Shown: piece by piece, positions 26,141 to 34,277 of the stretch | Layout: every line of letters begins with the position of its first letter | Numbering within the stretch: the stretch's first letter is position 1 | Assembly: GCA_964495805.1 (NCBI GenBank) | Contig: CAZBWV010000016.1 | Coordinates: 1-50,030 of the forward strand | From: JALXCH01 sp964495805 | GTDB taxonomy: Bacteria; Calditrichota; Calditrichia; RBG-13-44-9 | Length of the DNA: 50,030 nucleotides | Direction: 5' to 3' | Translations under genes and position numbers: made by a program | The notes under the pieces: generated by a model | Told to the model about the DNA's origin: nothing | The model's database searches: none | What the model saw: the letters and a program-made list of their open reading frames with translations, nothing else

Positions 26141-27685
26141 TCAGAATGGTTGAGAGATTCGAAAGGTAACTACCCAATCATCATGCGAACGATCGGTTCG
26201 CTTGGCAAAATTGATACGCAGATCGCCATCCGAACTGGCCAGAGCAATTCCCACATTACTTTTCAGGCGGTCCCAGCGAAGCATTTGCAAGCGTTGCTGA
26301 ACATCGGTCGTCTCAGAGGCATCCCATGCCCATCCCCAATCGGTAAACAAAATTACGTCGAAGCAGGAACCGCACAGGTCCAGACTTTCTCCTACAATTC
26401 TGGAATTAATCCGGTACTCCACATTCCCCAACAGCATGGAGGAACCGCGAAACTCTTTGAACTCAAACCCGCGCAGAGTGCTTACTCCACCCAGCTCAAA
26501 ATTTTTCTGAACCGGCAAATGTCCTTCGGAGCTACCCAGCATTAACCGAACATTCAAATTTTCGCCATCAGCGATGGGCCAGAAATGCCGGATATCCAGC
26601 AAATAGCGTCGGAAATCAAATTCACCGCCCAGGTCCTCCATGGCCGCTTCTGCGGAGAACCTGGCATACCAGCCTCGTGTGGTGTAATTGCGGTCGTCCC
26701 GGGTATCCCAGTAAATTTCACCATACACGGTGCGCATGTCTCCTTCGTCCTTACCCAGTGGAGGATTGGGACGAAATTTCTTCTTTCCGCCAAACAGCGA
26801 CCAGTCCGTTCCTTTTTTCAAAGAACCATAACGGTCCGCCCGATATTCCACCGTTACTTTCAGAAAAGGGGTAAAATTCTGGCTAACATGGGCACTGAAA
26901 CCTTCCCGCTGGAAATAGTCGTGGAAATCCTCACGCAGAAAAAATGCCGCCAGGGTATTTTCCAGATACGGCATACGCCACAGGTCTTTGGTATCCGTTA
27001 AACTGTGGAACTCCCCACCAATCTCAAAACGATAATCTCTCGGACTGAAAAACCAGCGATCCAATCCCACCAGATAGCGCCACTTTTTCAACTCAAATCC
27101 ATATCCGGCGAATCCGTACAGCGAAAAATGCCCCACATCCGGGATGAATTGTTTGGGGGCATTCAATCCTAAAAACACCCCTTCTACCCGATTGTATTTA
27201 AAAATCACATGATTTCCGGTATTCTCAATGGGGATGGTTCCGTACTGATCGCTATCCACCGAGCGTTTGTAGTACCAGGTAAAGGTTTTGTTCTTGCCAA
27301 TCAGGTTATTGGGATTAGTTTCCAGCATCTCGCCGGAGACAGTTCCGTTGCCATAAATGCGAATGGTGCCCCCCACCGAAGTGACATTGCCATCCACCCG
27401 GGCACCGTTGTCAATGATCACATCACCCCACAACACCAGCACATCACCGCGAATCCTGCCTCGCACGCTTAGATTTCCGTGAATCACCAACACGTGCCCA
27501 TCCAGCGTTTCACCCGGTTTCACCTCCACATCGCCGTGAAATTTTTGCAATTTCTCCTGACTGCTTTCCGATAGAAAACGCTGCTGCGCCTTCTCCACAA
27601 TCTTCATTTCCTCACGGCTCACTTCCTGCGCCATCAACGCCGAAATCATTAGAAAAGGTAGAATAAATCGAATCAATCGATACAT
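26141..27685 (-). CDS. Bactofilin-like segment fused to an Omp85/surface-antigen beta-barrel
   Basis: 514-aa exported protein (signal peptide FILPFLMISALMAQ). Residues about 48-125 form short beta-repeats (GHVLVIHGNLSVRGRIRGDV, ARVDGNVTSVGGTIRI) like a bactofilin or polymer-forming domain. The rest, about 160-514, looks like an outer-membrane barrel of the BamA/FhaC superfamily: VEYRADRYGS, WDTRDDRNYTTRGWYARFSA, the hallmark GGVSTLRGFEFKEFRG, GNVEYRIN, and a final strand ending in Phe (FRISQPF). No POTRA domain is seen. I infer a surface-exposed barrel with a small periplasmic beta-solenoid in place of POTRA. The start is ATG 27683-27685 behind GAGAGG. The DUF4097-like lipoprotein follows on the same strand and may work with it. 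Confidence 0.78.
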   Translation of the reverse strand: MYRLIRFILPFLMISALMAQEVSREEMKIVEKAQQRFLSESSQEKLQKFHGDVEVKPGETLDGHVLVIHGNLSVRGRIRGDVLVLWGDVIIDNGARVDGNVTSVGGTIRIYGNGTVSGEMLETNPNNLIGKNKTFTWYYKRSVDSDQYGTIPIENTGNHVIFKYNRVEGVFLGLNAPKQFIPDVGHFSLYGFAGYGFELKKWRYLVGLDRWFFSPRDYRFEIGGEFHSLTDTKDLWRMPYLENTLAAFFLREDFHDYFQREGFSAHVSQNFTPFLKVTVEYRADRYGSLKKGTDWSLFGGKKKFRPNPPLGKDEGDMRTVYGEIYWDTRDDRNYTTRGWYARFSAEAAMEDLGGEFDFRRYLLDIRHFWPIADGENLNVRLMLGSSEGHLPVQKNFELGGVSTLRGFEFKEFRGSSMLLGNVEYRINSRIVGESLDLCGSCFDVILFTDWGWAWDASETTDVQQRLQMLRWDRLKSNVGIALASSDGDLRINFAKRTDRSHDDWVVTFRISQPF

Positions 27686-28007
27686 GGAACCTCTCCCGGA
27701 TTATTGGTTCATCTCAAAAATTATCCAGAAGTACGGACAATTCTTGAATTTGTTTCAAAAAACGAACGGCTGAAATCGCGATCTTCAGACGATCTCAATG
27801 AATTCCACATCGAGAGAGAACTGTTCAGAAACAATCAGATATGGTAGATTACGGAGAACTTTCCGGGTAAAGAAAAACAGTGTTCGCTTTTATGCAGCGG
27901 ATTTCTACTTTTGGAGGAATATTTTCTTCGTGAAGGTCAGATAAAACTGTTCAGGATTTTCAACAACAAATGGGCCTGTTCGTCACCGAAGTCAGGGTTA
28001 CCGGGGT
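27686..28007. other. Non-coding stretch between the barrel gene and motB
   Basis: About 320 bases. It should hold the minus-strand promoter of the barrel gene and the 3' end of the motility operon. I see no strong hairpin or reliable gene; a plus-strand open frame from 27911 runs antisense into motB and is rejected. Confidence 0.35.
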
Positions 28008-28925
28008 TTATTTCTTACGACCGGCTCTTTTACTGCGAGTTCGCTTTTTACTGGTGGAAGAGGATTTCTTTTTTTTCTTTTTCACCTTGCTTTGACTGTT
28101 ATTCGTGGAAGCGGAGGTTGATTTTCCCTTCGAGACTGCTTTACCGGAGATCAGCGCCAGCCCTTTTTCCATGGTTTTTTCCATATTTTCCCGCACGTAC
28201 ACAATTTCCACCCGGCGATTTCTGGCACGCCCTTCCGGTGTGCTATTATCCGCAATGGGACGATAATGAGCATATCCCGCCGCCACCAATCGTTTAGGAT
28301 CCACCCCATGGCGAATAAAAAAGCGCACAATTTCCGAAGCACGCGCAGAGGAAAGTTCCCAGTTAGAAGGATATTTGCTATTATGGATGGGAACATTGTC
28401 CGTGTGTCCTTCCACCCGTACCTGGTATGGAAATTCCTTGAGCAATTCGGTGAGCTTTTTCAGGATGGGTTGTGCCTGACGGGTAAACTTTGCTTCTCCT
28501 TCCGGGAAGAGTACCACATCAGAGATGGTAATCACCGCTCCCCGCTCGCCCACCTCCACAGACACCTTGCCTCCCAGTTTATTTTTTATAATAAACTCTT
28601 CCACTTTCGACTGGATTTCCTGAAGTTCTTTTTGAACCATTCCTCCCAGTTCGTCCACTGCATCCGGCTGCGATTCCCCATCATGATCCAGCATTTCCAA
28701 CCCTTCGCGTGTTCCAGCTTCCGGAACCTGTTGCACTCCCAGTGCCGACTGCACAGACTTCATTAACTGTTTGAATTTGCTAACTTCCACCGTGGACATG
28801 GAATAAAGTAGAATAAAAAAGGTAAGCAACAGGCTCATCAAATCGCTAAAGGTTACAATCCAGCCTTCACCTTCACTTTCTTCTTCATCTACCGATGTCT
28901 GAATTCCCGTTTCTTCCCAGTCCAT
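28008..28925 (-). CDS. motB: Flagellar motor stator protein MotB
   Basis: 305-aa stator subunit that anchors the ion channel to peptidoglycan. It has a short acidic cytoplasmic N-terminus and one membrane helix with the ion-carrying aspartate (FSDLMSLLLTFF, Asp about residue 28). The OmpA-like peptidoglycan-binding domain spans about residues 140-250 (VEGHTDNVPI, NWELSSARASEIVRFF, GRARNRRVEIVY). The last 45 residues are an unusual low-complexity tail of Lys, Arg and Ser (KVKKKKKKSSSTSKKRTRSK) that standard MotB proteins lack. It lies 11 bases after motA and is last in the operon. Confidence 0.93.
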   Translation of the reverse strand: MDWEETGIQTSVDEEESEGEGWIVTFSDLMSLLLTFFILLYSMSTVEVSKFKQLMKSVQSALGVQQVPEAGTREGLEMLDHDGESQPDAVDELGGMVQKELQEIQSKVEEFIIKNKLGGKVSVEVGERGAVITISDVVLFPEGEAKFTRQAQPILKKLTELLKEFPYQVRVEGHTDNVPIHNSKYPSNWELSSARASEIVRFFIRHGVDPKRLVAAGYAHYRPIADNSTPEGRARNRRVEIVYVRENMEKTMEKGLALISGKAVSKGKSTSASTNNSQSKVKKKKKKSSSTSKKRTRSKRAGRKK

Positions 28926-28936
28926 TGCATATTCCC

Positions 28937-29734
28937 TTATGCTGCCTGTTTCATCGTCTGACCACCAAATTTCTTTTCAATTTTAGCCTGAAGTTGCTTG
29001 TCCAGAAATACTTTCAGCCGATCCACAAGAATATTGGGATTTTCTCCTTCTTGAATTGCCAGCAATCCTTCAATAATCAATTGCATTTCCAGTGTTTCAG
29101 ATTCCGAACGACGCTTCAGTTTGTTCGCCATAGGGACAAAAAACAGATTGGCCAGAATTGCTCCGTAAAAAGTTGTTAACAAGGCTACCGCCATTTTGGG
29201 CCCAATGGTAGAAGGATCATTCAGCGTTGCTAACATTTGCACAAGTCCGATCAATGTACCGACCATTCCGAATGCAGGTGCATACTTCCCCATTTCGGTA
29301 AAAATATCACGCCCTAATTTATGCCGATTTTGCATGGTAGTAATCTGACCGGTTAAAATTTTTACCAGGGTATTCCGGGGAATTCCATCCGAAATCATTG
29401 CCAGTCCCTGCTGTAACATCGGGTCCTTCGTTTTTTTCGCTTCGGCTTCCAGGGACAAGACCCCATTTTGTTTGGCCAGTTTCGCCAGGCGCGACATTTC
29501 TTCGATGATTTTCATTGGTTCTTGTTTGTTCATGAAAAATACTTTCATTGCTACTTTAAACACCCCCAGCACTTCCTGAAGCGGATAAGCAATGAGGGAT
29601 GCGGCCAATGTGCCGCCAAACACAATCATCATCGAAGGAACATTGATAAAAATACCAAAGCTTCCTCCCATCAAAATGGCGTACGCAATCAGTCCAAGAC
29701 CGGAAATTACTCCAAGAATCGTGGCAAGATCCAT
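28937..29734 (-). CDS. motA: Flagellar motor stator protein MotA
   Basis: 265-aa membrane subunit of the stator channel that drives flagellar rotation, with four hydrophobic helices. The first pair is near the N-terminus (ILGVISGLGLIAYAILMGG; MIVFGGTLAASLIAYP) and the second pair is around residues 150-205 (PAFGMVGTLIGLVQML with the conserved proline, and MAVALLTTFYGAILANLFF). The cytoplasmic loop between them carries many charged residues that would face the rotor. The family is MotA/PomA; proton or sodium use cannot be decided here. It sits between the HD-GYP-like gene (12-base gap) and motB (11-base gap). Confidence 0.93.
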   Translation of the reverse strand: MDLATILGVISGLGLIAYAILMGGSFGIFINVPSMMIVFGGTLAASLIAYPLQEVLGVFKVAMKVFFMNKQEPMKIIEEMSRLAKLAKQNGVLSLEAEAKKTKDPMLQQGLAMISDGIPRNTLVKILTGQITTMQNRHKLGRDIFTEMGKYAPAFGMVGTLIGLVQMLATLNDPSTIGPKMAVALLTTFYGAILANLFFVPMANKLKRRSESETLEMQLIIEGLLAIQEGENPNILVDRLKVFLDKQLQAKIEKKFGGQTMKQAA

Positions 29735-29746
29735 CCTTCTGCTCCC

Positions 29747-30688
29747 TTATTGATTCAAAATATACACACCTCCACCAATGGGATCGATATTCTGGTGTTT
29801 CAACAGTTTCCCAATGATTGATTCCGTGAAAACAGTTCCTTTGGGCAGTAACAACACATTGGAAACAGTGGTCAGGTCACGACTTAGCACCATTCCCGGT
29901 TTTAATTCGTGCAACGAAATTTTTCGATCCTTCGGCCGTTCTTCGTTGGAATAATGCTCCATCACAAAAGCATAAAGGTGGGGGAACAAAGCGGAATCGA
30001 ACCGATTTCCCAGGTGGCGTTGCACTTCGTTCAGAGTTTCCGCCACAGTATCGTATTTTTGCAGCATGAAGTAAAGGGTATCGAAATTATCGGTGATAGC
30101 AATGATGCGTGAGCCGAGAGGGATATCCTCACCGGAAAGCCCATCCGGTTTTCCTTCCCCATTCATCCACTCTTTTTGATGCTTGATAATATTGGCGATG
30201 TCCTGAAACCGGTCCACCTCTTCCAGACAGGCCGCCCCCAACACAGGATAACGATTGTACAATCGTAACTCCTGCTCCGTTCGCACTTCCAGGTCTTTGT
30301 TTAAAATCACATCAGGAATGGCTACTTTTCCAATTTCATGAATTTTCGCAGCAATAACAATTTTCTGCACTTCAGCACTTTTACCCAGCACTTTTTCTGC
30401 AATGTAGTGGCTCATCCTGGCCACCCGCTGAGCATGGTCTTTACTGCCCGGGTCCTTTATTTCAATAATATTTTGAATGATTTCAATGGTATCCAGAAAT
30501 GTTTTCTTCAACATGGAATTTAGACGGCGGAGCTCTTTGGCCTGGCGTTCGCTCTCAACCATCCATTTAATTAACTCCATGTTGGAGTTCTCATACAGCT
30601 CTTCCTGGCGTTTTAACTTCGCCCGAAGTTTTTCATTTTCGGCAATTAACTCCTGAACGGTCGGTTGATCCACAATTTGCGTTTCCAT
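29747..30688 (-). CDS. Degenerate HD-GYP domain protein heading the motA-motB operon
   Basis: 313-aa cytoplasmic protein. An N-terminal coiled coil (about 12-75) is followed by an HD-GYP-like domain (about 80-240) and a small C-terminal domain (ELKPGMVLSRDL, LLLPKGTVFTES) often joined to HD-GYP proteins. HD-GYP enzymes degrade cyclic di-GMP with HDIGK and HHE-GYP metal motifs. Here the first reads HEIGK and the second HQKEWMNGEGKPDGL, so the Asp of HD, one His and the GYP tyrosine are replaced. Catalysis is therefore doubtful and a c-di-GMP sensor or scaffold role is more likely. There is no receiver domain. A sigma-28 promoter lies 43 bases upstream and motA follows at once, so a role in motor control is a fair inference. 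Confidence 0.88.
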   Translation of the reverse strand: METQIVDQPTVQELIAENEKLRAKLKRQEELYENSNMELIKWMVESERQAKELRRLNSMLKKTFLDTIEIIQNIIEIKDPGSKDHAQRVARMSHYIAEKVLGKSAEVQKIVIAAKIHEIGKVAIPDVILNKDLEVRTEQELRLYNRYPVLGAACLEEVDRFQDIANIIKHQKEWMNGEGKPDGLSGEDIPLGSRIIAITDNFDTLYFMLQKYDTVAETLNEVQRHLGNRFDSALFPHLYAFVMEHYSNEERPKDRKISLHELKPGMVLSRDLTTVSNVLLLPKGTVFTESIIGKLLKHQNIDPIGGGVYILNQ

Positions 30689-30730
30689 CCCTGGTGTCCT
30701 TATACAATATCCCTATTTTTTTGCTTTCTA

Positions 30731-30757
30731 TAATCGACGGGACAAAAAAAGACTTTA
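30731..30757 (-). promoter_or_regulatory. Sigma-28 (FliA-type) flagellar promoter
   Basis: On the minus strand TAAAGTCT is followed by exactly 11 bases and then GTCGATTA. The E. coli FliA consensus is TAAAGTTT-N11-GCCGATAA, so 13 of 16 positions match with perfect spacing. It lies 43 bases before the HD-GYP-like gene that leads motA and motB. Confidence 0.75.
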
Positions 30758-30871
30758 CTGTAAATAAGGAATGAGCTCCGATGGTGACTTTTTTCTACAA
30801 CGGCAGATGAATTGTTCTGAATGGAAAATATGAAAAGCCCGAAAAGATCGGCTTGCGAATCATTTTGTCGT

Positions 30872-30903
30872 AAAAAAATAAAACCCCGGCGATATGCCGG
30901 GGT
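30872..30903 (-). terminator. Rho-independent terminator after hsp20
   Basis: On the minus strand an 8-bp stem ACCCCGGC with GCCGGGGT closes the loop ATATC and is followed by TTTATTTTTTTA. It lies 28 bases after the Hsp20 stop codon. Confidence 0.88.
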
Positions 30904-30930
30904 CTTGAGAAATTCCCGCCCAAATTTGAA

Positions 30931-31383
30931 TTAAGCCACTTTCACTTCGATTTCTTTCGGTTTGGCCTCCTCAACCTTCGGCAGATGGATTTCCAGAATT
31001 CCATCTTTGTAAGTGGCATTAATCTTATCCTGATTCACCAGGGTCGGCAGCTGGAAGGTCCGGGAGAACTTACCATATACCCGTTCCACACGATGATAAT
31101 TCACATCCTTTTCTTCGGTTTCTTTCTTCCGCTCACCTTCCAGAGTCAGGATGCCATCTTTGTAGCTGATGTGAATGTCATCCTTCTTCATGCCGGGCAA
31201 TTCCGCAGTGACGATGAATTCGTCTTTGGTTTCCTTAATATCCACATTGGGATACCAGGCAGTGGGGGTCATCATCTCGGGCTCTTCAAACAAAGTCGGG
31301 CTGAAAAAACGCTCCATCAGACGATTAATTTCGTCCTGAATGTTTAACAAATCCCGAGTTGGACGCCAACGAACCAGTGCCAT
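30931..31383 (-). CDS. hsp20: Hsp20/alpha-crystallin small heat-shock protein
   Basis: 150-aa ATP-independent chaperone that holds unfolding proteins in oligomers. The alpha-crystallin domain spans about residues 42-135 (WYPNVDIKETKDEFIVTAEL, PGMKKDDIHISYKDGILTLE, GKFSRTFQLP, ATYKDGILEIHLPK). The C-terminal tail carries EAKPKEIEVKV in the place of the usual I-X-I anchor. Length is standard. The start is ATG 31381-31383 behind AAGGAGGTGA. It is a single gene with its own terminator. A sigma-54-like element lies 75 bases upstream; no CIRCE inverted repeat was seen. Confidence 0.95.
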   Translation of the reverse strand: MALVRWRPTRDLLNIQDEINRLMERFFSPTLFEEPEMMTPTAWYPNVDIKETKDEFIVTAELPGMKKDDIHISYKDGILTLEGERKKETEEKDVNYHRVERVYGKFSRTFQLPTLVNQDKINATYKDGILEIHLPKVEEAKPKEIEVKVA

Positions 31384-31686
31384 AGTATCACCTCCTTTCT
31401 TTTATTTTATCTTTTTTCTTGTCTTTTATTCTCTCAATCACGTTCGCTTTTCTTTTATACAAAGCCTGTGCCAAAAACCGTAAAACATTCGGAATTTATT
31501 GATTATCAATATGTTACAGGCATATCGACCACACTATTTATATCCGACCGAGCTGCGTAAATTTTTCAGATAGTTTTTCAAACTGGCAGAATCTCTGAAA
31601 ATTTGAAAGGACATTTTTGACCGATTCCGACGATCGTCCATTTTACCCTGAAGGAAGGAAATGAAGAAAATTCGGTTCTTACAATT
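31384..31686. other. Non-coding stretch upstream of hsp20
   Basis: About 300 bases holding the hsp20 promoter region at its left side and the 3' end of the YecE-like gene at its right. No other gene or hairpin was seen. Confidence 0.4.
31458..31473 (-). promoter_or_regulatory. Possible sigma-54-like promoter upstream of hsp20
   Basis: On the minus strand TGGCAC, five bases, TTGTA. The sigma-54 consensus is TGGCAC-N5-TTGCA, so the -24 half is perfect, but the -12 GC is GT. It ends about 75 bases before the start codon. The weak -12 half makes this uncertain. Confidence 0.3.
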
Positions 31687-32502
31687 TCATTCTGTCTGAT
31701 CCCCACGGCCTTCCCAGAATCCCAACTGGTGTTGCAGCATTTCTTTGAGCATACTGGCATTCCGGATGGCTTTTCCCTGCGGATGGTTGTTAAAAAAGAT
31801 ATAGGTCTTAAAAGATTTCTTCATAATTTGCGAAATGCGAATGAGCCATTCGTCCAGCTCATCGCGGGAATACAGATAATCGTACCGGGTTTCGTTGGTA
31901 CCATTCCACCAGTTCTGGCTGTTGCGACCATGGAACCGAACATAGCCCAGCCTACCGGTCACCACTGCTCCCGGTTTCAACAAACCACGCAACCGGGGTT
32001 GATCCACATTAACAAATTCCAGACCGTTTTCCTGTAAAAACCTGTAGGTTTGTGGTTGTTCCCAGGTCCAATTCCGGAATTCCACAAACAGCGGAAAATC
32101 GCCTGCCAGCTGGCGCGTTTCCACCAGATAAGCCCGATTTTCCGGCGTGTTTTTAAATGAATAAGGAAATTGAGCCAGGAATCCGGAGAATTTCCCCGCT
32201 TCCACCAGCGGTTGGACCGCCTCCAACAATTGCTGCATGGCTTCAGCGTTTTTCTGACGCTTATGGGTGGTTTCCTGATGCACTTTTACCACAAACTCAA
32301 ATTCCGGTGGTGTTTTTCGTTCCATCTGATAAAATACCGCCGGATGGGGAATCCGATAATACGTGGAATTAACTTCCACCCCGTTAAAATGCCGGGCGTA
32401 GTAATCCAGCATTTTACCTTTAGGCAAATCTTCCGGATAAAACACCCCTCGCCAATCATCGTAACTGTAACCACTGGTACCAACAATTACTTTTTCGGGC
32501 AT
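31687..32502 (-). CDS. DUF72 (YecE-like) protein
   Basis: 271-aa TIM-barrel protein of the YecE/DUF72 family, whose biochemical role is not established. Typical stretches are VGTSGYSYDDWRGVFYP at the N-terminus, FNGVEVNSTYYRIP, FVVKVHQETTH, FLAQFPYSFKN, VEFRNWTW, GYVRFHGRNSQNWW and the C-terminal YIFFNNHPQGKAIRNA. Length and order match the family fully. It lies 17 bases after a membrane glycosyltransferase gene on the same strand and is probably the third gene of that operon, though a functional tie to surface sugars is not evident. Confidence 0.92.
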   Translation of the reverse strand: MPEKVIVGTSGYSYDDWRGVFYPEDLPKGKMLDYYARHFNGVEVNSTYYRIPHPAVFYQMERKTPPEFEFVVKVHQETTHKRQKNAEAMQQLLEAVQPLVEAGKFSGFLAQFPYSFKNTPENRAYLVETRQLAGDFPLFVEFRNWTWEQPQTYRFLQENGLEFVNVDQPRLRGLLKPGAVVTGRLGYVRFHGRNSQNWWNGTNETRYDYLYSRDELDEWLIRISQIMKKSFKTYIFFNNHPQGKAIRNASMLKEMLQHQLGFWEGRGDQTE

Positions 32503-32519
32503 ACGGTGCTCCCCTTTCG

Positions 32520-34277
32520 TTACATTTTCGAACTGCTCCGGTTGCTTTCTTCATTCACCGGCTCATCGGGATCAGGTTCCAGCCGGAAAATACGAATTTC
32601 CGGACCGGGATGGTTCCAATCCGGGGTAAAACAGGTTACCTCTGGTAAAATATTTAATACAGCCTGGTAAAATTGCTTCCGTCGCATCCACTCTAAACGG
32701 AAAGGGTTTTCCGGGGGAGGTACCGCTGCCCCCAGATATTTCCGATATGTTTCACTGTTCAGAATCAGTAGCCGGGCACCTTCGGCACGGATTTCCGATA
32801 ATGTTTTGTGCGGATGGGTAAACACTTCCCGGAGAAATGGGTCATTTTCCACCAGGGCGCGTAAACTGTCCGAAACTGCCGGCTGTTTCAGTTCCCTTAA
32901 AGGGGATACAAACCGATACTGAATGGGTAAATTCTCCAGTTCGATAAGTCTGGCTTTAATCTCCGGGGAAAGCATCCGACTTCCTTTTCCGCTCTCCCGA
33001 AACCGATGAACGTCAATTAAACCTAAATCGTAATGGTAATGGTCGTAGCAAATGGGACTCCCCGCCGGTAGATGCTTCATAATCCATTCCCGGGTTTGCT
33101 GGCGAGTATCCGGTTGGGTACGTAAAAAATCATCATACAGCCTGGCAGGAATGTTGATGAACAGAGCAACCAGGAGTACACCGTTGAATACTGTACTCAC
33201 CCACCGCGTGTTATGTTGACGCATCCATTCCGCCGCCAGGAGCAACAATACCGGAAACACAATCAGCATATAATCCAGTCCCTTTTTAGCCCGGGTGGCC
33301 ACCAATAAAAAAGTTGGCAATGCCATCAGCACAAGTGGCCCGCGCAACCGATTCCGCCGGAACAGAGATTGAAAGAGCAAAAAGATAAACACCACCCCTA
33401 ACAGGGCATCGTGCTGTACCATGGCACGGAATTCCCACAAAAACATCTCCCGTGAGCCGGGTTCAAACAGGTAACGGGACTGGGACCAAACCGTGCGCAA
33501 CCCTTCCAGATATCGGGAAAAATCCAGCAGCCAGTACGGAGAGCCGCACAAAAATCCAGTAACAATCAGTACCAGAGTAACCAGAAAGCGCTGCCAGCGC
33601 TCGCGGGTGGTAAAATTGCCCCACCACCACACCGCCGCTAACCAGCCAGCCGTGAGAAAACCGGCATTGTATTTCGCGGAAATGGTGAGTCCGGTTATCA
33701 TAGCTCCTAAAAGCAAAAATTTCCAGGCATACCCATCTTCGCGATAGCGTATTAAAAAATAAAGCGATACCACCGTACCGGCTAATAGCAACCCGTCCGG
33801 CACCATCCAGAAGGTGTAACGGTGAAATATCCCGGAAAATACAAATAACAACGCCAACAATAAAGCTTTCGTGCGGGGAAGCCAGTAGCGAACCGTGCGA
33901 TAGAACAATCCTGCAGCGAGAACAAATAAAAGGGCATTGAGCAGTCTCCCGGTCAGGTAAAAGCAGGTGGGATTCTCCAGAAACTGCATGGCAAAATCCA
34001 CCGGGGAACGAAACACTCCCAATCCCATCCCCAGCAAATAACACACGGCATACAGAGCAGTGATTACATAGGTATAAAAAGCGGGATAGATAAACTGCAA
34101 CGGTTCCAGCGTCTGACGGGCACCCAGACTCAAAGCATCCTTGGCAATAAAATACTCGGTGGAATAGTAGGAAGCAGGCAAGCCATAAGTTATACCCCAC
34201 AACCGTACCAGTAAAGCCGAACCGATAATTACCCAGAGAAGCGTTTTATCGTTGGGAGAACGGAAAACCGTGCTCAT
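32520..34277 (-). CDS. Membrane glycosyltransferase (GT39/ArnT-like, multi-pass)
   Basis: 585-aa polytopic membrane protein with about ten hydrophobic helices in the first 400 residues and a C-terminal periplasmic domain. The first loop holds the acidic Glu of ASYYSTEYF, where GT-C transferases carry the catalytic DE pair, then FIYPAFYTYV. This is the layout of dolichyl- or polyprenyl-phosphate-sugar transferases (PMT/ArnT/GT83). It would move a sugar from a lipid carrier to a protein or lipid on the outer face. The frame is open further upstream, but ATG 34275-34277 has GGAGA in place, overlaps the previous gene's stop (ATGA), and begins just before the first helix. Confidence 0.8.
   Translation of the reverse strand: MSTVFRSPNDKTLLWVIIGSALLVRLWGITYGLPASYYSTEYFIAKDALSLGARQTLEPLQFIYPAFYTYVITALYAVCYLLGMGLGVFRSPVDFAMQFLENPTCFYLTGRLLNALLFVLAAGLFYRTVRYWLPRTKALLLALLFVFSGIFHRYTFWMVPDGLLLAGTVVSLYFLIRYREDGYAWKFLLLGAMITGLTISAKYNAGFLTAGWLAAVWWWGNFTTRERWQRFLVTLVLIVTGFLCGSPYWLLDFSRYLEGLRTVWSQSRYLFEPGSREMFLWEFRAMVQHDALLGVVFIFLLFQSLFRRNRLRGPLVLMALPTFLLVATRAKKGLDYMLIVFPVLLLLAAEWMRQHNTRWVSTVFNGVLLVALFINIPARLYDDFLRTQPDTRQQTREWIMKHLPAGSPICYDHYHYDLGLIDVHRFRESGKGSRMLSPEIKARLIELENLPIQYRFVSPLRELKQPAVSDSLRALVENDPFLREVFTHPHKTLSEIRAEGARLLILNSETYRKYLGAAVPPPENPFRLEWMRRKQFYQAVLNILPEVTCFTPDWNHPGPEIRIFRLEPDPDEPVNEESNRSSSKM

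Noticed and set aside
25985..26545. A 186-codon plus-strand open frame
   Set aside because: It overlaps antisense the 3' end of the barrel gene, lacks a ribosome site and has no recognisable domain.
33463..34200. A 245-codon minus-strand open frame within the membrane glycosyltransferase gene
   Set aside because: It is a shifted frame of the recognised hydrophobic transferase; its apparent membrane character is an echo of the real frame.
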